DNA of 64,000 nt from Sophora flavescens (lineage: Eukaryota > Streptophyta > Magnoliopsida > Fabales > Fabaceae), in the NCBI GenBank assembly GCA_030762895.1, contig CM061064.1, positions 243,695,909 through 243,759,908 of the forward strand, in the 5' to 3' direction. Below, piece by piece: positions 42,995-54,935 of this stretch; the first letter of the stretch is position 1, and every line of letters starts with the position of its first letter. A program made the translations under genes and the position numbers. The notes beneath the pieces are model-generated. The model ran no database searches, was not told where the DNA came from, and saw only the letters and a program-made list of their open reading frames with translations.

Positions 42995-43300
42995 ATCTCG
43001 CCGCCCTCCTCAGACCGTCGCCGTCCGCCGCTCGAGATGGAAGGACGAAGATCGCGTCCCTGCTCGCACGAACGCGCCGTCCTCTGTCGTGAAAACGCCT
43101 TTGGGTTGCTGTCCATGGTGGATCTGTCATTTTTGGTGGGGTTCGAGCTCTCCTTTTCCTTCCCATGAAGCTTAGTCTTGTTTTTTTTTGAACCATGGCT
43201 GCTATAAGACTCCACCGCCACTGCCATCTTGCCGAAGCCGCCGTGATGCCACCGTACCCATGACTGGTCGTCGCAACCTCTTTCTTCCACCTTGGGTGAG
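42995..43300 (+). other. GC-rich, exon-like island in the LARD LTR
   Basis: In an AT-rich LTR this segment is CpG-rich. It follows a CT-rich stretch resembling a plant 5' untranslated region and ends with a splice-donor-like TTGGGTGAGTT (43292-43302). It has a small open frame (43037-43168, 43 codons, MEGRRSRPCSHERAVLCREN…) kept open in the other LTR (50543-50674) with conservative changes. Antisense frames of 113-117 codons also cross it. It looks like a captured first exon and intron start of a host gene. I do not recognise the protein. Confidence 0.4.
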
Positions 43301-44894
43301 TTATTTTCCCTATGTTTCACTCTTTCTTTCATTTTCCCTCAAATGGATTTTTGAAACCCTAACCCTAACCCTAACCCTTTGATTTCAGATTTTAATCTTG
43401 AAATTTAAGGTTGTTTTATGAAATTGGGACTGTGAATTTGTGTTTACCTAAACCAATTTCATTATTCTGAGTTTTCCCTAAATCGTATTTAGGAGCCCTA
43501 AAACCCCAATTTAATTTGATTTAAATTTGGGTATGTTTTTGTGAAATTAATTATGATTTAGTGTAATTAGGACTCTTAATGGATGATTTCCAAAGTTCTT
43601 TTTCATGATCTTTTAATCAAAACAAAGTTTCCTTAAAGGGTATTGGGAAGCGTGAGCTTCAAACATGATTTTCTTTGAAAATAACCTTGTTTGGTAATTA
43701 GATTAAGTTTTTAGATAAAGTTAGAATGTGTGTTTGATCATGTGTAATTGATTTCTTGATTTCTGGTTGTTGCGCGTTGTTGGATTTACTCTCTGAGACG
43801 TTTGGACACGGCTATGCTTGCTTGATGGAGTAGATATGAGCTAACGTGGGCATTAGGACGAGGATCCTTTACTTGTCTTCAAAGGTAAGGGGGGCTTGCC
43901 TGATGGATTTTTCTCAATAACCATTTGCTTGTTGTGTAGTCTATATAATTTATGTGGTTGTGGCAACCTGTTTATGTGGTTTTTGTTGTGTTGTGTATCT
44001 GAGTATCAGTGTCTGATCTGCCTTAAATTATTTGATTATTTGTATATGATATTGCTATGATACATGATCTGTCTGGTGGTATAATTATGATAATTGTTGT
44101 TGAATGTTGCTTGTGAGTGTTGTTTGAGAAGCCTGACTGTGGTCAGTGCACAACCGATTAATCAGATAAAAGCTTTAATAAGCTGTGTAAATTATATTCC
44201 AGGTTTTATGGGAAACGTTGGAATATAATAGTGGTGGAAAATATTATTTTGGAAAAATAATGAGTTTTGATCAATATTATTATTTTTTATGATTTATTAG
44301 TGTAAAAGTAACTTGAGTCACAATGAACGCGAAATTGTGAAAATGTTTTTGTACTGCTAATTTTTATGTAAGAAAGTTTGCAATATTGTACAAAGTGATT
44401 TTATGAAATTAATTGTTGAAAAGAAGTTAATGATGATTTTAGAAGATTGTTTCCATGGAAAAAGCTAAGTTTTGGCTTGAGAAGCTTTAAAAGTGATAAT
44501 TGATGACTGATTTGGAAAAATGTGATGACAGATTTGGAAAAAAACGTAGAAGGCAAGTATTTTGAAACGGCAGTACATATTTTAAGGAAGTTAAAATCTC
44601 AAGTGACTCACTTTTGTGAAAACTAAGTTTTATTATTTAAGGATTTTATTAATGAATTTCAAATTTTGGAAAAAGAATTTATGAAAGCAAAACTGATTTA
44701 GTGGTAAAAGTGGTGTGTAACTTAGTAACCGAGACGTCGGGATACTAAGGTTCTATGTTGTGATGGACTCAGTCATTTGGACTTTGAGGGCCTATACCGT
44801 ATACGTGAGGTATACCATGTTGAAAATATTGAAGATGTTTTCTAGTGCCACGAACCTAAGACTGGTGCACCAGTCGAGAGGTGTCGTGATTGAG

Positions 44895-45005
44895 CACTCG
44901 GACTGTGAGGACCTATGTTGTGATAAAAGTTTTATGGACTGTGAGGTCCTATGTTTTGATAAAAGTTTTATGGACAGTGAGGTCCTGTGTTGTGATGAAA
45001 GTTTT
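44895..45005 (+). repeat. Triple 41-bp tandem repeat in the LARD LTR
   Basis: Three units of the form ggactgtgaggtcctatgtt followed by gtgataaaagttttat occur in tandem. The second LTR has the same array (52395-52500). The related minus-strand LTRs contain one inverse copy (for example 19875-19905). Confidence 0.8.
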
Positions 45006-46234
45006 AAAAGTGTTTTAAAACTATGTGAGTCGTAAGCCATTTTGAGCTTCGGCAAAGAAATATTGAACACAAAGAAAAGTACAAAACAAAAGTGTTTTAC
45101 ATGCATTTGGCAGACGTGCCTGCGGTTTGTGGCATAATGCATGAATTACCAGCGGCGAAATGTACTTACGATGTGCATTTATCTCATGTGCCTAGGGAGG
45201 ACATGGAGACCCCATCTTACTTGCTATTGGTGCCCTGAGTGTGGACATTAGCAATGTGTTTGGCTGCGTGCCTGGCCTTGTGTGCCTGTGTGGATGGGAA
45301 GAAGTTGCGTGCCTAGTGGTTGCGTGCCAAGTTAGCCAGTGTGGCTGTGGAGTCTGATCAACTCATATGATGTTGGGATATCTCATGAGATTAGGACGAA
45401 AATTAGATGTTGAATAGAAGTGTCATGCATAATTTTATGGATGATGTTTGGGGTGTTAAACCCACTGATAAACTATTAGCTTATAAATGCATGTGTGGTA
45501 AATGTATATGTGTTACGTGGTGTCGTGCATTTAGTTATTGTGTTAAAACCATATATTGGCGTCTCACCCTTACACACATTTCAGGATTCTTCTAGTTCGA
45601 TATTGTACCTTAGGTACTTTAACACAGATGGTGCAGAGGAGTCTTTCTAAGTCACTCGGAGACTTAGATCTAGTTGCTTGATGAGGTATTACTTGCGGAA
45701 TAACTTTTAGAACGACCAGCTTAGGGTTGAGATTTAGATTATTTTTGATAAGTATGGCTCAGAGAGCCTTTATTTTAAAATGGAATGTCTATGGCTCGGA
45801 GAGCATATCTTTTGAATGAAAATCTAAGCTATTTCTTTTGGTCTTGTAAATCTTATGGCTATAATTATTATTTTTATGTATTGATGCCTGGTTGAATTTG
45901 GTGTAACTGGAATTCTAGAGTGAAAATGTGATTATTTTTAACAGGTGTTGTTTTACCTGGGATGTCAGAATTACAGAGGAGACTCTGTCGAAATTTTTGT
46001 AAAACTACCAGCTTGTATTTAAGTATATTCTTTAAATTAAATAGGCTTGCCAAGCTATGATAGTAAGTTTGTGTGTCGATTAAGGCTTAGGTGTGGAGTA
46101 GTGACAAAAATTTTATACCCAATTTGAGACACTTATGAACTTATATAAGTTGTTTTCCGAAAGCACCAACAAATTATCTTTTAATTTTATTTCTGGAAGT
46201 GTTTAGAAGGTATTGCCCAAGGGGGGGTGTTACA

Positions 46235-49200
46235 GAGTGGTATCAGAGCTGGTCGAGTCTTTCGGGATTTTGGGGAATAGGTCTGTTAAGTTTTTGTTGT
46301 GTGATCTCTGGTTGGTTTTTTGTTTGAATTGTTTCTTGTTGAAGCAATGTGTGTTGACGCACAAGTATATGTTTTCTTGATGGTTTTCCAAGGGTTTTAT
46401 GTCCTGGGAGACCATAGATCTTGAATGTTACTTGGGTTCGAATATGACATTCGATTATCCTTGTGAATCGTGTCAGACATTCGAAACAAGGTGCTTGTGT
46501 AAAGGGTTTTTCCGGGAGTGTTCCCTGGAAATATTCTAGGTTTACGGTTAGCAAAGGACATTGATTTTTGATTGATCTAGTTTCTGGATGCGGTCAGATC
46601 TCTGTCCTTTTGTGTAGGATGTTGCCTACAAAGATTGAAACGACTTGGACGACTCGATTCGACTGGAAGATTGGTGGTTTGAATCGTTTGTTAAACCGAG
46701 TGTTTTCCTTGTGAAGCACCAACGTTGTGTGGAGGCTCGTGTCACCGTCTAGATTTCTGACGACTAGGTAAAAGGACAAATTATGAATAAGTATTCTCTG
46801 ACTTGCGTAGTTGATTTGGTAAATTAATTGCGAGGAGCTGTCATCTACTGAAAGATCGACTTGAAGACGAGGTATTACCAGATTGGAGTGACGACCTATC
46901 TAAGGTTTTGCGACGTCAATTAAGTTTATGAAGAAAGATCAACCCTTTGTATGTCTGATCGATTGATTAAATTGTCCGGGATCGTACCCAATTCAAGGTG
47001 GTCAAGCTTGGATAGAAAGAAATGTATGTTGGTTGGAACCAAGACAAATCGAGTGGATTTTTGATCTTGGAAGAGTGTTTCGTGATTATGGAACTCTTCA
47101 TTGTACCTTTTGATTCTCTTGTGTTTGTCAGTTGACATTTATTTCTCGAATCCTGTGATTGTATTAGATAATCACAACGGTGAAGTTCGTGAAAGTCAGA
47201 TAATTTTTTTTATTTTAATTTGCAGTCTGTCAAGATTCATGAATTAGTTATGCTAATTCATAAATTTCCAGTTATTCAATTTTTTTGTTGTTGTGAGAAG
47301 TCGTACTCACACTTCTAAATGATCCTCGATGTATTAGACATTTGAGTGAATTGGTTTAAAGGAATCGATTGGTCTGGATACTTTTACACTTTGTTGAGAA
47401 AAGTGGTTGTGACTATTTCTTGAGTTATAACCCAGATAATTTCGTGATAGCAGAAGTTTGTTGTTGAAACTTAGTTTCGTCACTTCTATTTTTGGTAGAG
47501 GTGAAAGTCATCATTTTGTAAATTCTTTGTATTAAGAATAAGAATTAATCCTCTTGGGATTAGACATTATTCACTTCTTGATTATTTGAATCCGTTGGAA
47601 GATTCTTGTGGAAGAATGAACTTTATTAGATTCATGTTTGTAAATGTGTATTGATCATGCATTTTTACACCCACGAACTTGATGGAATGATCTTTTTCCA
47701 TACTGGATATTCCGATATCCTTCAAATTAATGAAATTCTTTTCTATGCTTATGTGAAAGTGAAATCCAGAAAAATTTCTTTTCTTGAGAAATTCTTTTAT
47801 GATCACTAAGGTCATGTCTTATTGCGGTTCAAAAGTATTTGTTGTCGTTGATCATCTTAGTTCTATGTATTCTCCAAATGTTGTCGATGTGTGACTTATC
47901 TCATCTGTCGTGAGTTGGATATCTCCACATCAAGATGTACAATTGAGACCTTCCTTGTTGAGATGTTGGCATTCCGTCAATCTTTGTTATGAGTTTTCTG
48001 AAGACCCGTATGAGTCTTGTCTGAATTCAAGTGATCGTTGATCGACTGGTGAAGTCTACATCTTCTTACGAGTTAAGATCCACAAGCAGAGTTAGTGAAC
48101 CGAATAATGTATCAGAGGATTGTTCAGACTTCATGGAGTATCTTTAAGTGTTGTTTCAGATGAAAAACGGAAGTTTATCAACGTGTGTCGGTTAAGTTTA
48201 CTTTAAGTGTTGAGGAATAAGTTGAGGCTAAGTCCAACCGATCATCCTCAGTGGGATGGATAAGGAATGAGATGGCCTATCTTTAGCAGGTTAGTTGGGA
48301 GATAGTGTGGTACTCAATTTTTTTGTCATCTAACAAACCAGAAGAGAACCCTTAAGTTCAACATTATTGAGTGAGATGATTACAATGGATCTTATCATGA
48401 TCAAGGTAGATATATCATTAAAGGAATTAAGAGTAGTGATCAATGTTTATGGTTAATGTTGACTTAGTGAGTCCGAGGATTAACATAAAAATATATATGG
48501 TAGTTTTCCTTAAGCTGAATAGAAATAGTAAAGAGGAGTTCTTGAGTGAAACTAAGTTGTTAGAAAAAGTTTAAGAATTATGATTTTGGATAATTCAAAT
48601 TGAAGTGATTCCTTTTGGTTGTAGTTGCATGGAGGAATGTAATTGTATTCTTTAAGATTGAAATGAATGATTATGATATAATTTGGAGTGGTGGAATATA
48701 TTCAAAGAAAACTAAGACTTTAATTGTGTACTTTGAGTTGAAGGTCGATGTAAAGTTAGTGTTGAACTTGATATTCGTCGTGAGGATAAGGTGTTGAAGA
48801 GGTTTTGCTAGCAGACAAATCGTGAGGCAAGAAGTGATTAAGTTTTGATTATGTCTTTCGAGTGTGATAAACTATGGCGAAATGTTTATAATCTTTGAGG
48901 TCTTATTCTGGTAAATATGTAGTTGATGATCCATAATAGAAACTGGACATTTTAAATTCAAGATTACATTGGGGAGTGTCCACCTAGATTTCTTGGCTTT
49001 GTTTTGGTGCAACTCTTAGGGGTAATGGCCTTAGAGAAACTCTGTTTTATAATCTCTTTTCTCAGCTGCAAAGATATAAGATAAGGGCAGATATGATACA
49101 GGTATTTCCTTGAATAAGTGATAGAGCTATGTCTTCAAATGGAGGAATTGTAAGGAGTTGTGTATTTTCCTTGGACAATAGGGTAGATGTGCATGGGAAA

Positions 49201-49868
49201 TTTCTTAAACCAGGGATACTAACGGAGCTTGAGAACTAAATTGAAAATGAGAGGCCAATGAAGGATATGAAATCGAAGTAGGCAAAAGATTCGAGAGGAA
49301 TTAAGAAGAGAGACTATGTTGGATGTGGTAAGATTCAATTTCAATAAGATTGAATTTCTTAGGTTCTTGGCGCAAAGTTTATCAGGTGCAATTCAGGAAT
49401 GTTGTGACGTTTTGATTGGGGACTTGAAAAGTGTGAATTTGATATGACTAGAAGAGTAGACTAAGCCCAAATGGACTAAGACCATGATTGCATCTCTTGA
49501 GTATAAGCTTAATTGATGTTATGGTAAAGTTAGTGTTGGTTTTGACGTTAGCTATGAAAATTAGATATTGGAGAGAGTTTTCTAATGGATCTATATTGAG
49601 CAGTGAAGAGATTAAGTGTTGATTTTGTTCTTTAAAGTGTAATAGACTAAGGTGAAATATCGAAGGTAGTGGAAATAATGAAGTAGTGAAAAGTCTCGAG
49701 GATAAATATAATGGCATAAGAATCGATCTTGTTATAGTGTTATAGATGAAAGGAATGAAGCGATGAGAAAACAAATCTAGATTTTAGAGTTGAGGTATGA
49801 TTACAACATCCTGTTTAGTTTTGAGCTACGAAATTTCGAGGACGAATTTTTTTTAAGAGAGGTAGTAA
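46235..49868 (+). pseudogene. LARD interior: primer site, decayed pol remnants, polypurine tract
   Basis: The initiator-tRNA primer site TGGTATCAGAGC is at 46238-46249, followed by leader sequence like that of the gag-only element. From about 46555 nucleotide traces of Tekay pol can be followed: the start of RT (gacattgatttttgattga), then words of the region for VKPSV, RQLNK and the LRSGYHQ segment to about 46880, then aagaaagatcaaccctttgt (about 46930). An integrase trace, tcatcctcagtgggatgga, is at about 48244-48262. None is in frame for more than a few codons. Other parts are unrecognisable. The 3' end has the conserved hairpin (49831-49850) and the purine tract aagagaggtagtaa (49855-49868). 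Confidence 0.72.
49831..49868 (+). promoter_or_regulatory. Conserved hairpin and polypurine tract of the LARD
   Basis: AAATTTCG, AGGA loop, CGAATTTT (49831-49850) lies 18 nt from the 3' LTR. Pairing is good apart from one position. It is followed by aagagaggtagtaa. The element has lost its coding capacity, but this site survives. Confidence 0.8.
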
Positions 49869-52800
49869 TGTAACACCCTAGTTTTTACACCTATGATTAA
49901 TTATTTTATTTGGATGTTTAAGTTTATTATGTTATGTGGTTTAGGTTGAGTAATTAAATTACTCTCTTCAAATTATTTTATTGGGTGCGTTAGCACTGAC
50001 TTAGTTCAGTGAATGCACGCTTACTAGACAATAATTACGTTATTGTCACTATTATACTAGTAAAGAAAAATATTTAAAATAATATGATTAAGAGAAAAGT
50101 ATTTTCATATTCTTATTCTATTTAATTTTAGAGTTAAAAATATTTTGGTTTGACATTTATCGGAGATTAAATTTTGGACTGAGTATTTTCTTAGTTGATC
50201 AGTTCAACTATTAATCTTTACTCTAACTTGAATTTCGAAAACATATCTTTATCAATCTTTATTTTTAGATTCTAAAAAGTAAAAACATGTTTATTTTAGG
50301 CCTAATATTTATCACTCATTTTGTACCTATCACTAAGTAACTAGTTTAAAAACTTAAGTTTCTCTTTTCTCTCTCTCACTCACTCGACGCCCTCACTCTC
50401 TCTTTTCTTCTCTGCAACTTCATCTTCTTTCTTTCTTTCTTCCATCTCTTTTCTTCTTCTTCCTTCCACCTCAACTTCATCTTCTACCTTCTTCCTTCAA
50501 GTCTCGCCGCCCTCCTCAGACCGTCGCCGGCCGCCGCTCGAGATGGAAGGACGAAGATCGCGTCCCTGCTTGCACGAACGCGCCGTCCTCCATCGTGAAA
50601 ACGCCTTTGGGTTGCTGTCCATGGTGGATCTGCCATTTTTGTTAGGGTTCGAGCTCTCCTTTTCCTTCCCATGAAGCTTAGTCTTGTTTTTTTTGAACCA
50701 TGGCTGCTATAAGACTCCACCGCCACTGCGATCTTGCCGGAGCCGCCGTGATGCCGCCGTACCCATGGCTGGCCGTCGCAACCTCTTTCTTCCACCTTGG
50801 GTGAGTTATTTTCCCTATGTTTCACTCTTTCTTTCATTTTCCCTCAAATGGATTTTTGAAACCCTAACCCTAACCCTTTGATTTCAGATTTTAATCTTGA
50901 AATTTAAGGTTGTTTTATGAAATTGGGACTGTGAATTTGTGTTTCCCTAAACCAATTTCATTATTCTGAGTTTTCCCTAAATCGTATTTTGGAGTCCTAA
51001 AACCCCAATTTAATTTGATTTAAATTTGGGTATGTTTTTGTGAAATTAATTATGATTTAGTGTAATTAGGACTCTTAATGGATGATTTCCAAAGTTCTTT
51101 TCATGATCTTTTAATCAAAACAAAGTTTCCTTAAAGGATATTGGGAAGCGTGAGCTTCAAACATGATTTTCTTTGAAAATAACCTTGTTTGGTAATTAGA
51201 TTAAGTGTTTAGATAAAGTTAGAATGTGTGTTTGATCATGTGTAATTGATTTCTTGATTTCTCGTTGTTGCCCGTTGTTGGATTTACTCTCTGAGATGTT
51301 TGGACACGGCTATGCTTGATTGATGGAGCAGATATGAGCTAAGGTGGGCATTAGGACGAGGATCCTTTACTTGTCTTCAAAGGTAAGGGGGGCTTGCCTG
51401 ATGGATTTTTCTCAATAACCATTAGCTTGTTGTGCAGTCTGTATAATTTATGTGGTTGTTGTAACCTGTTTATGTGGTTAATGTTGTGTTGTGTATCTGA
51501 GTATCAGTGTCTGATCTGCCTTAAATTATTTGATTATTTGTATATGATATTGCTATGATACATGATCTGTCTGGTGGTATAATTATGATAAGTGTTGTTG
51601 AATGTTGCTTGTGAGTGTTGTTTGAGAAGCCTGACTATGGTCAATGCACAACCGATTAATCAGATAAAAGCTTTAATAAGCTGTGTAAATTATATTCCAT
51701 GTTTTATGGGAAACGTTGGAATATCATAGTGGTGGAAAATATTATTTTGGAAAAATAATGAGTTTTGATAAATATTATTATTTTTGATGATTTATTAGTG
51801 TAAAAGTAACTTGAGTCACAATGAAAGCGAAATTGTGAAAATGTTTCTGTACTGCTAATTTTTGTGTAAGAAAGTTTGCAATATTATACAAAGTGATTTT
51901 ATGAAATTAATTGTTGAAAAGAAGTTAATGATGATTTTAGAAAATTGTTTCCGTGGAAAAGGCTAAGTTTTGGCTTGAGAAGCTTTAAAAGTGATAATTG
52001 ATGACTGATTTGGAAAAATGTGATGACAGATTTGGAAAAAAACGTAGAAGGCAAGTATTTTGAAACGGCGGTACATATTTTAAGGAAGTTAAAACCTCAA
52101 GTGACTCACTTTTCTGAAAACTAAGTTTTATTATTTAAGGATTTTATTAATGAATTTCAAATTTTGGAAAAAGAAGTTATGAAAGCAAAACTGATTTAGT
52201 GGTAAAAGGGGTGTGGAACTTAGTAACCGAGACATCGGATACTAAGGTTCTGTGTTGTGATGGACTCAGTCATTTGGACTTTGAGGGCCTATACCGTATA
52301 CGTGAGGTATACCGTGTTGAAAACATTGAAGATGTTTTCTAGTGCCACGAACCTAAGACTGGTGCACCGGTCGAGAGGTGTCGTGATTGAGCACTCGGAC
52401 TGTGAGGTCCTATGTTGTGATAAAAGTTTTATGGAGTGTGAGGTCCTATGTTTTGATAAAAGTTTTATGGACAGTGAGGTCCTGTGTTGTGATGAAAGTT
52501 TTAAAAGTGTTTTAAAACTATGTGAGTCGTAAGCCATTTTGAGCTTCGGCAAAGAAAGATTGAACACAAAGAAAAGTACAAAACAAAAGTGTTTTACATG
52601 CATTTGGCAGACGTGCCTATGGTTTGTGGCATAATGCATGAATTACCAGCGGCGAAAGGTAATTACGATGTGCATTTATCTCATGTGCCTAGGGAGGACA
52701 TGGAGACCCCATCTTACTTGCTATTGGTGCCCTGAGTGTGGACATTAGCAATGTGTTTGGCTGCGTGCCTGGCCTTGTGTGCCTGTGTGGATGGGAAGAG

Positions 52801-53731
52801 GCTGCGTGCCTAGTAGCTGCGTGCCAAGTTAGCCAGTGTGGCTGTGGAGTCTGATCAACTCATATGATGTTGGGATATCTCATGAGATTAGGACGAAAAT
52901 TAGATGTTGAATAGAAGTGTCATGCATAATTTTATGGATGATGTTTGGGGTGTTAAACCCACTGATAAACTATTAGCTTATAAATACATGTGTGGTAAAT
53001 GTATATGTGTTACGTGGTGTCGTGCATTTAGTTATTGTGTTAAAACCATATATTGGCGTCTCACCCTTACACGCATTTCAGGATTCTTCTAGTTCGATAT
53101 TGTACCTTAGGTACTTTAACACAGATGGTGCAGAGGAGTCTTTCTAAGTCACTCAGAGACTTAGATCTAGTTGCTTGATGAGGTATTACTTGCGGAATAA
53201 CTTTTAGAACGACCAACTTAGGGTTGAGATTTAGATTATTTTTGATAAGTATGGGTCAGAGAGCCTTTATTTTAAAATGGAATGTCTATGGCTCGGAGAG
53301 CATATCTTTTGAATGAAAATCTAAGCTATTTCTTTTGGTCTTGTAAATCTTATGGCTATAATTATTATTTTTATGTATTGATGACTGGTTGAATTTGGTG
53401 TAACTGGAATTCTAGAGTGAAAATGTAATTATTTTTAACAGGTGTTGTTTTACCTGGGATGTCAGAATTACAGAGGAGACTCTGTCGAAATTTTTGTAAA
53501 ACTACTAGCTTGTATTTAAGTATATTCTTTAAATTAAATAGGCTTGCCAAGCTATGATAGTAAGTTTGTGTGTCGATTAAGGCTTAGGTGTGGAGTCGTG
53601 ACAAAAATTTTATACCCAATTTGAGACACTTATGAACTTATATAAGTTATTTTCCGAAAGCACCAACAAATTATCTTTTAATTTTATTTCTGGAAGTGTT
53701 TAGAAGGTATTGCCCAAGGGGGGGTGTTACA
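49869..53731 (+). repeat. 3' LTR of the LARD (3,863 bp)
   Basis: It is collinear with the 5' LTR throughout, including the exon-like island (about 50490-50810), the palindrome (51381-51399) and the triple repeat. The CCCTAA array has two units here against four in the 5' copy. There is no coding sequence. Confidence 0.92.
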
Positions 53732-53736
53732 CTATG

Positions 53737-54164
53737 GCTAGAGTACGAGAAAAATAGGCATTCACTGTCTCTCCTTCTTTCATGTGAAGAATCTCAAAAT
53801 CTCTGCGCAATGCTTGCAGCTGTGCCCTTTTAACCCTGGTTGAACCCTGGAACTTTTGTTTCATTGAATCCCATATTTGTTTGGATGTATCTCTGTTGAG
53901 AATTGTTTCAAGGACATCACGATCTATTGCTTGGAAAAGGTAATTCTTTACCTTTAAGTCCTTCAACTTCTGCTCCTCAAACAATTTACGTTGTGCTTCT
54001 ATAGGCTCTGCACCATCTGCCACCACCAAGATCCCATTCTCAACAAGACCCCAATACTCTTTGGAACAAAGAAAATTCTCCATCAACATTGCCCGGTGGT
54101 CATAATGACCATCAAATTTAGGAATAGCAGGCTGCACGAAACTACTGCTACTTCTTTCCGCCAT
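53737..54164 (-). pseudogene. Copia D gag N-terminus
   Basis: The frame from MAERSSSSFVQPAIPKFDGH (ATG at 54164) reads DHRAMLMENFLCSKEYWGLV, KDLKVKNYLFQAIDRDVLE, KQIWDSMKQKFQGSTRVKRA and FEILHMKEGETVNAYFSRTL, the UBN2-type gag of plant copia elements. It is open up to the LARD insertion. The frame extends 17 codons upstream of this Met, but MAERSS is the likely start because the conserved part begins there. Confidence 0.9.
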
Positions 54165-54287
54165 TCTTCTTGACTCCTTCAATATGAAAGAAAACTCCAG
54201 TTTCTTTCTCCACACACACTCATTGTTTCTCTCTCACACTCACTGTTTCTCTCACACGCACACTCTATATCAGGCCCCTGTTACGGG

Positions 54288-54454
54288 GCTCTGATACCAA
54301 TTGTTAAAAACAGAGCAATACATCATAAAGAGTTTATTGAGAGAATGTCTTATTGAATTCAGAAAGCAAGTGTTGGCTTTATAGCCTTACAAGATAACAA
54401 AAACAGAAGCACTAACTGAACCACGTTTTTCATGGCCTACAACGTGGTGGCTAA
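54288..54454 (-). repeat. Primer site and truncated 5' LTR of copia D
   Basis: The complement of 54288-54299 is TGGTATCAGAGC. The LTR (54302-54454) matches 34603-34755 and then breaks off into A-rich DNA, so about 120 bp of the outer end is lost. Confidence 0.88.
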
Positions 54455-54935
54455 AACAATTTAATTCGAAAAAAAATAGAAAAATATTTTAAAAAAATTA
54501 GGGAAAAATATATTTTAAAAAATTAGAAAAATAAATTATTTATTAAATAAAATTTAAAATAATTTGAAAAATAAATATATAAACAAATATTTTAAAAAAA
54601 TTTAAAATAATTAGGAAAAATATATTTTAAAAAATTAAAATAAAAATAATTATAAAAAAAATAAAAAGAAAAATAAAACGAAAAATCGAAAAAAAAATTC
54701 GAACAAAAATTAGAAAAAATAATTAAGGAAAAAAATATTTTAAAACATTTAGGAAAAAAATAATTAAAAAAATAGAAAACTAAAATTATTTAGAAAAAAA
54801 TATCTTTAAAAAAATTAAATTATAAAATTAAACATTAAAAAAATTAAATTATAAAAAATAATTCGGGAAAAAAATAAATTTTAAAAAAAATTAGAGAAAA
54901 TTTATTTATAAAAAAAATAGTTTGAAAGAAAGGAA
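54455..54935. repeat. A-rich low-complexity tract
   Basis: This is almost pure A with interspersed att, taaa and ttaggaaaaa words, about 480 bp, with repeating segments such as aaaaatatattttaaaaaatt. There is no coding content. It abuts the broken end of copia D. Confidence 0.85.

Larger units (their letters stand above)
42363..46234 (+). repeat. 5' LTR of the LARD (3,872 bp)
   Basis: Noted parts are a CT-rich leader-like run (42852-42990), a GC-rich exon-like island (42995-43300), four CCCTAA units (43355-43379), the palindrome AGGTAAGGGGGGCTTGCCT (43883-43901), a block shared in inverse with the minus-strand LTRs (44150-44290), a triple tandem repeat (44895-45005), and repeated gcgtgcc/gtgcct words (45185-45335). 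There is no long coding frame. Confidence 0.92.
42363..53731 (+). mobile_element. LARD-type gypsy element, 11.4 kb, TSD CTATG
   Basis: LTRs 42363-46234 and 49869-53731 start TGTAACACCC and end GGGTGTTACA. TSDs CTATG (42358-42362, 53732-53736) are perfect and interrupt copia D gag. The LTRs differ by scattered changes only. The 3.6-kb interior has a proper primer site and polypurine tract but no usable frame. Long LTRs around a non-coding core define large retrotransposon derivatives (LARDs). Leader and hairpin show it is kin to the gag-only element. Confidence 0.92.
34603..54454 (-). mobile_element. Copia element D, split by a solo LTR and a LARD
   Basis: It reads on the minus strand from a truncated 5' LTR (54302-54454) through primer site, gag, protease, integrase, RT and RNase H to a complete 3' LTR (34603-34873). 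Copia order (integrase before RT) is clear, and the gag start MAERSSSSFVQPAIPKFDGH resembles Tnt1-related (Tork-type) elements. Taking out the two nested insertions leaves about 4.6 kb. Only about half a dozen stops were seen, so it is younger than the copia at 6663. The outer 5' LTR is cut, so no TSD remains. Confidence 0.9.

Noticed and set aside
43188..43382. Possible telomere fragment at the CCCTAA array
   Set aside because: There are only two to four units of a hexamer, inside both copies of an LTR. It is a short repeat in the element, not a chromosome end.
44792..45142. Frames of 91-116 codons in both LARD LTRs (also 52257-52639)
   Set aside because: They are produced by the triple tandem repeat on either strand, with repeating peptides and no known domain.
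49448..49774. Minus-strand frame of 108 codons in the LARD interior
   Set aside because: It has no motif, is antisense to decayed pol, and is low in complexity. It is a chance frame.
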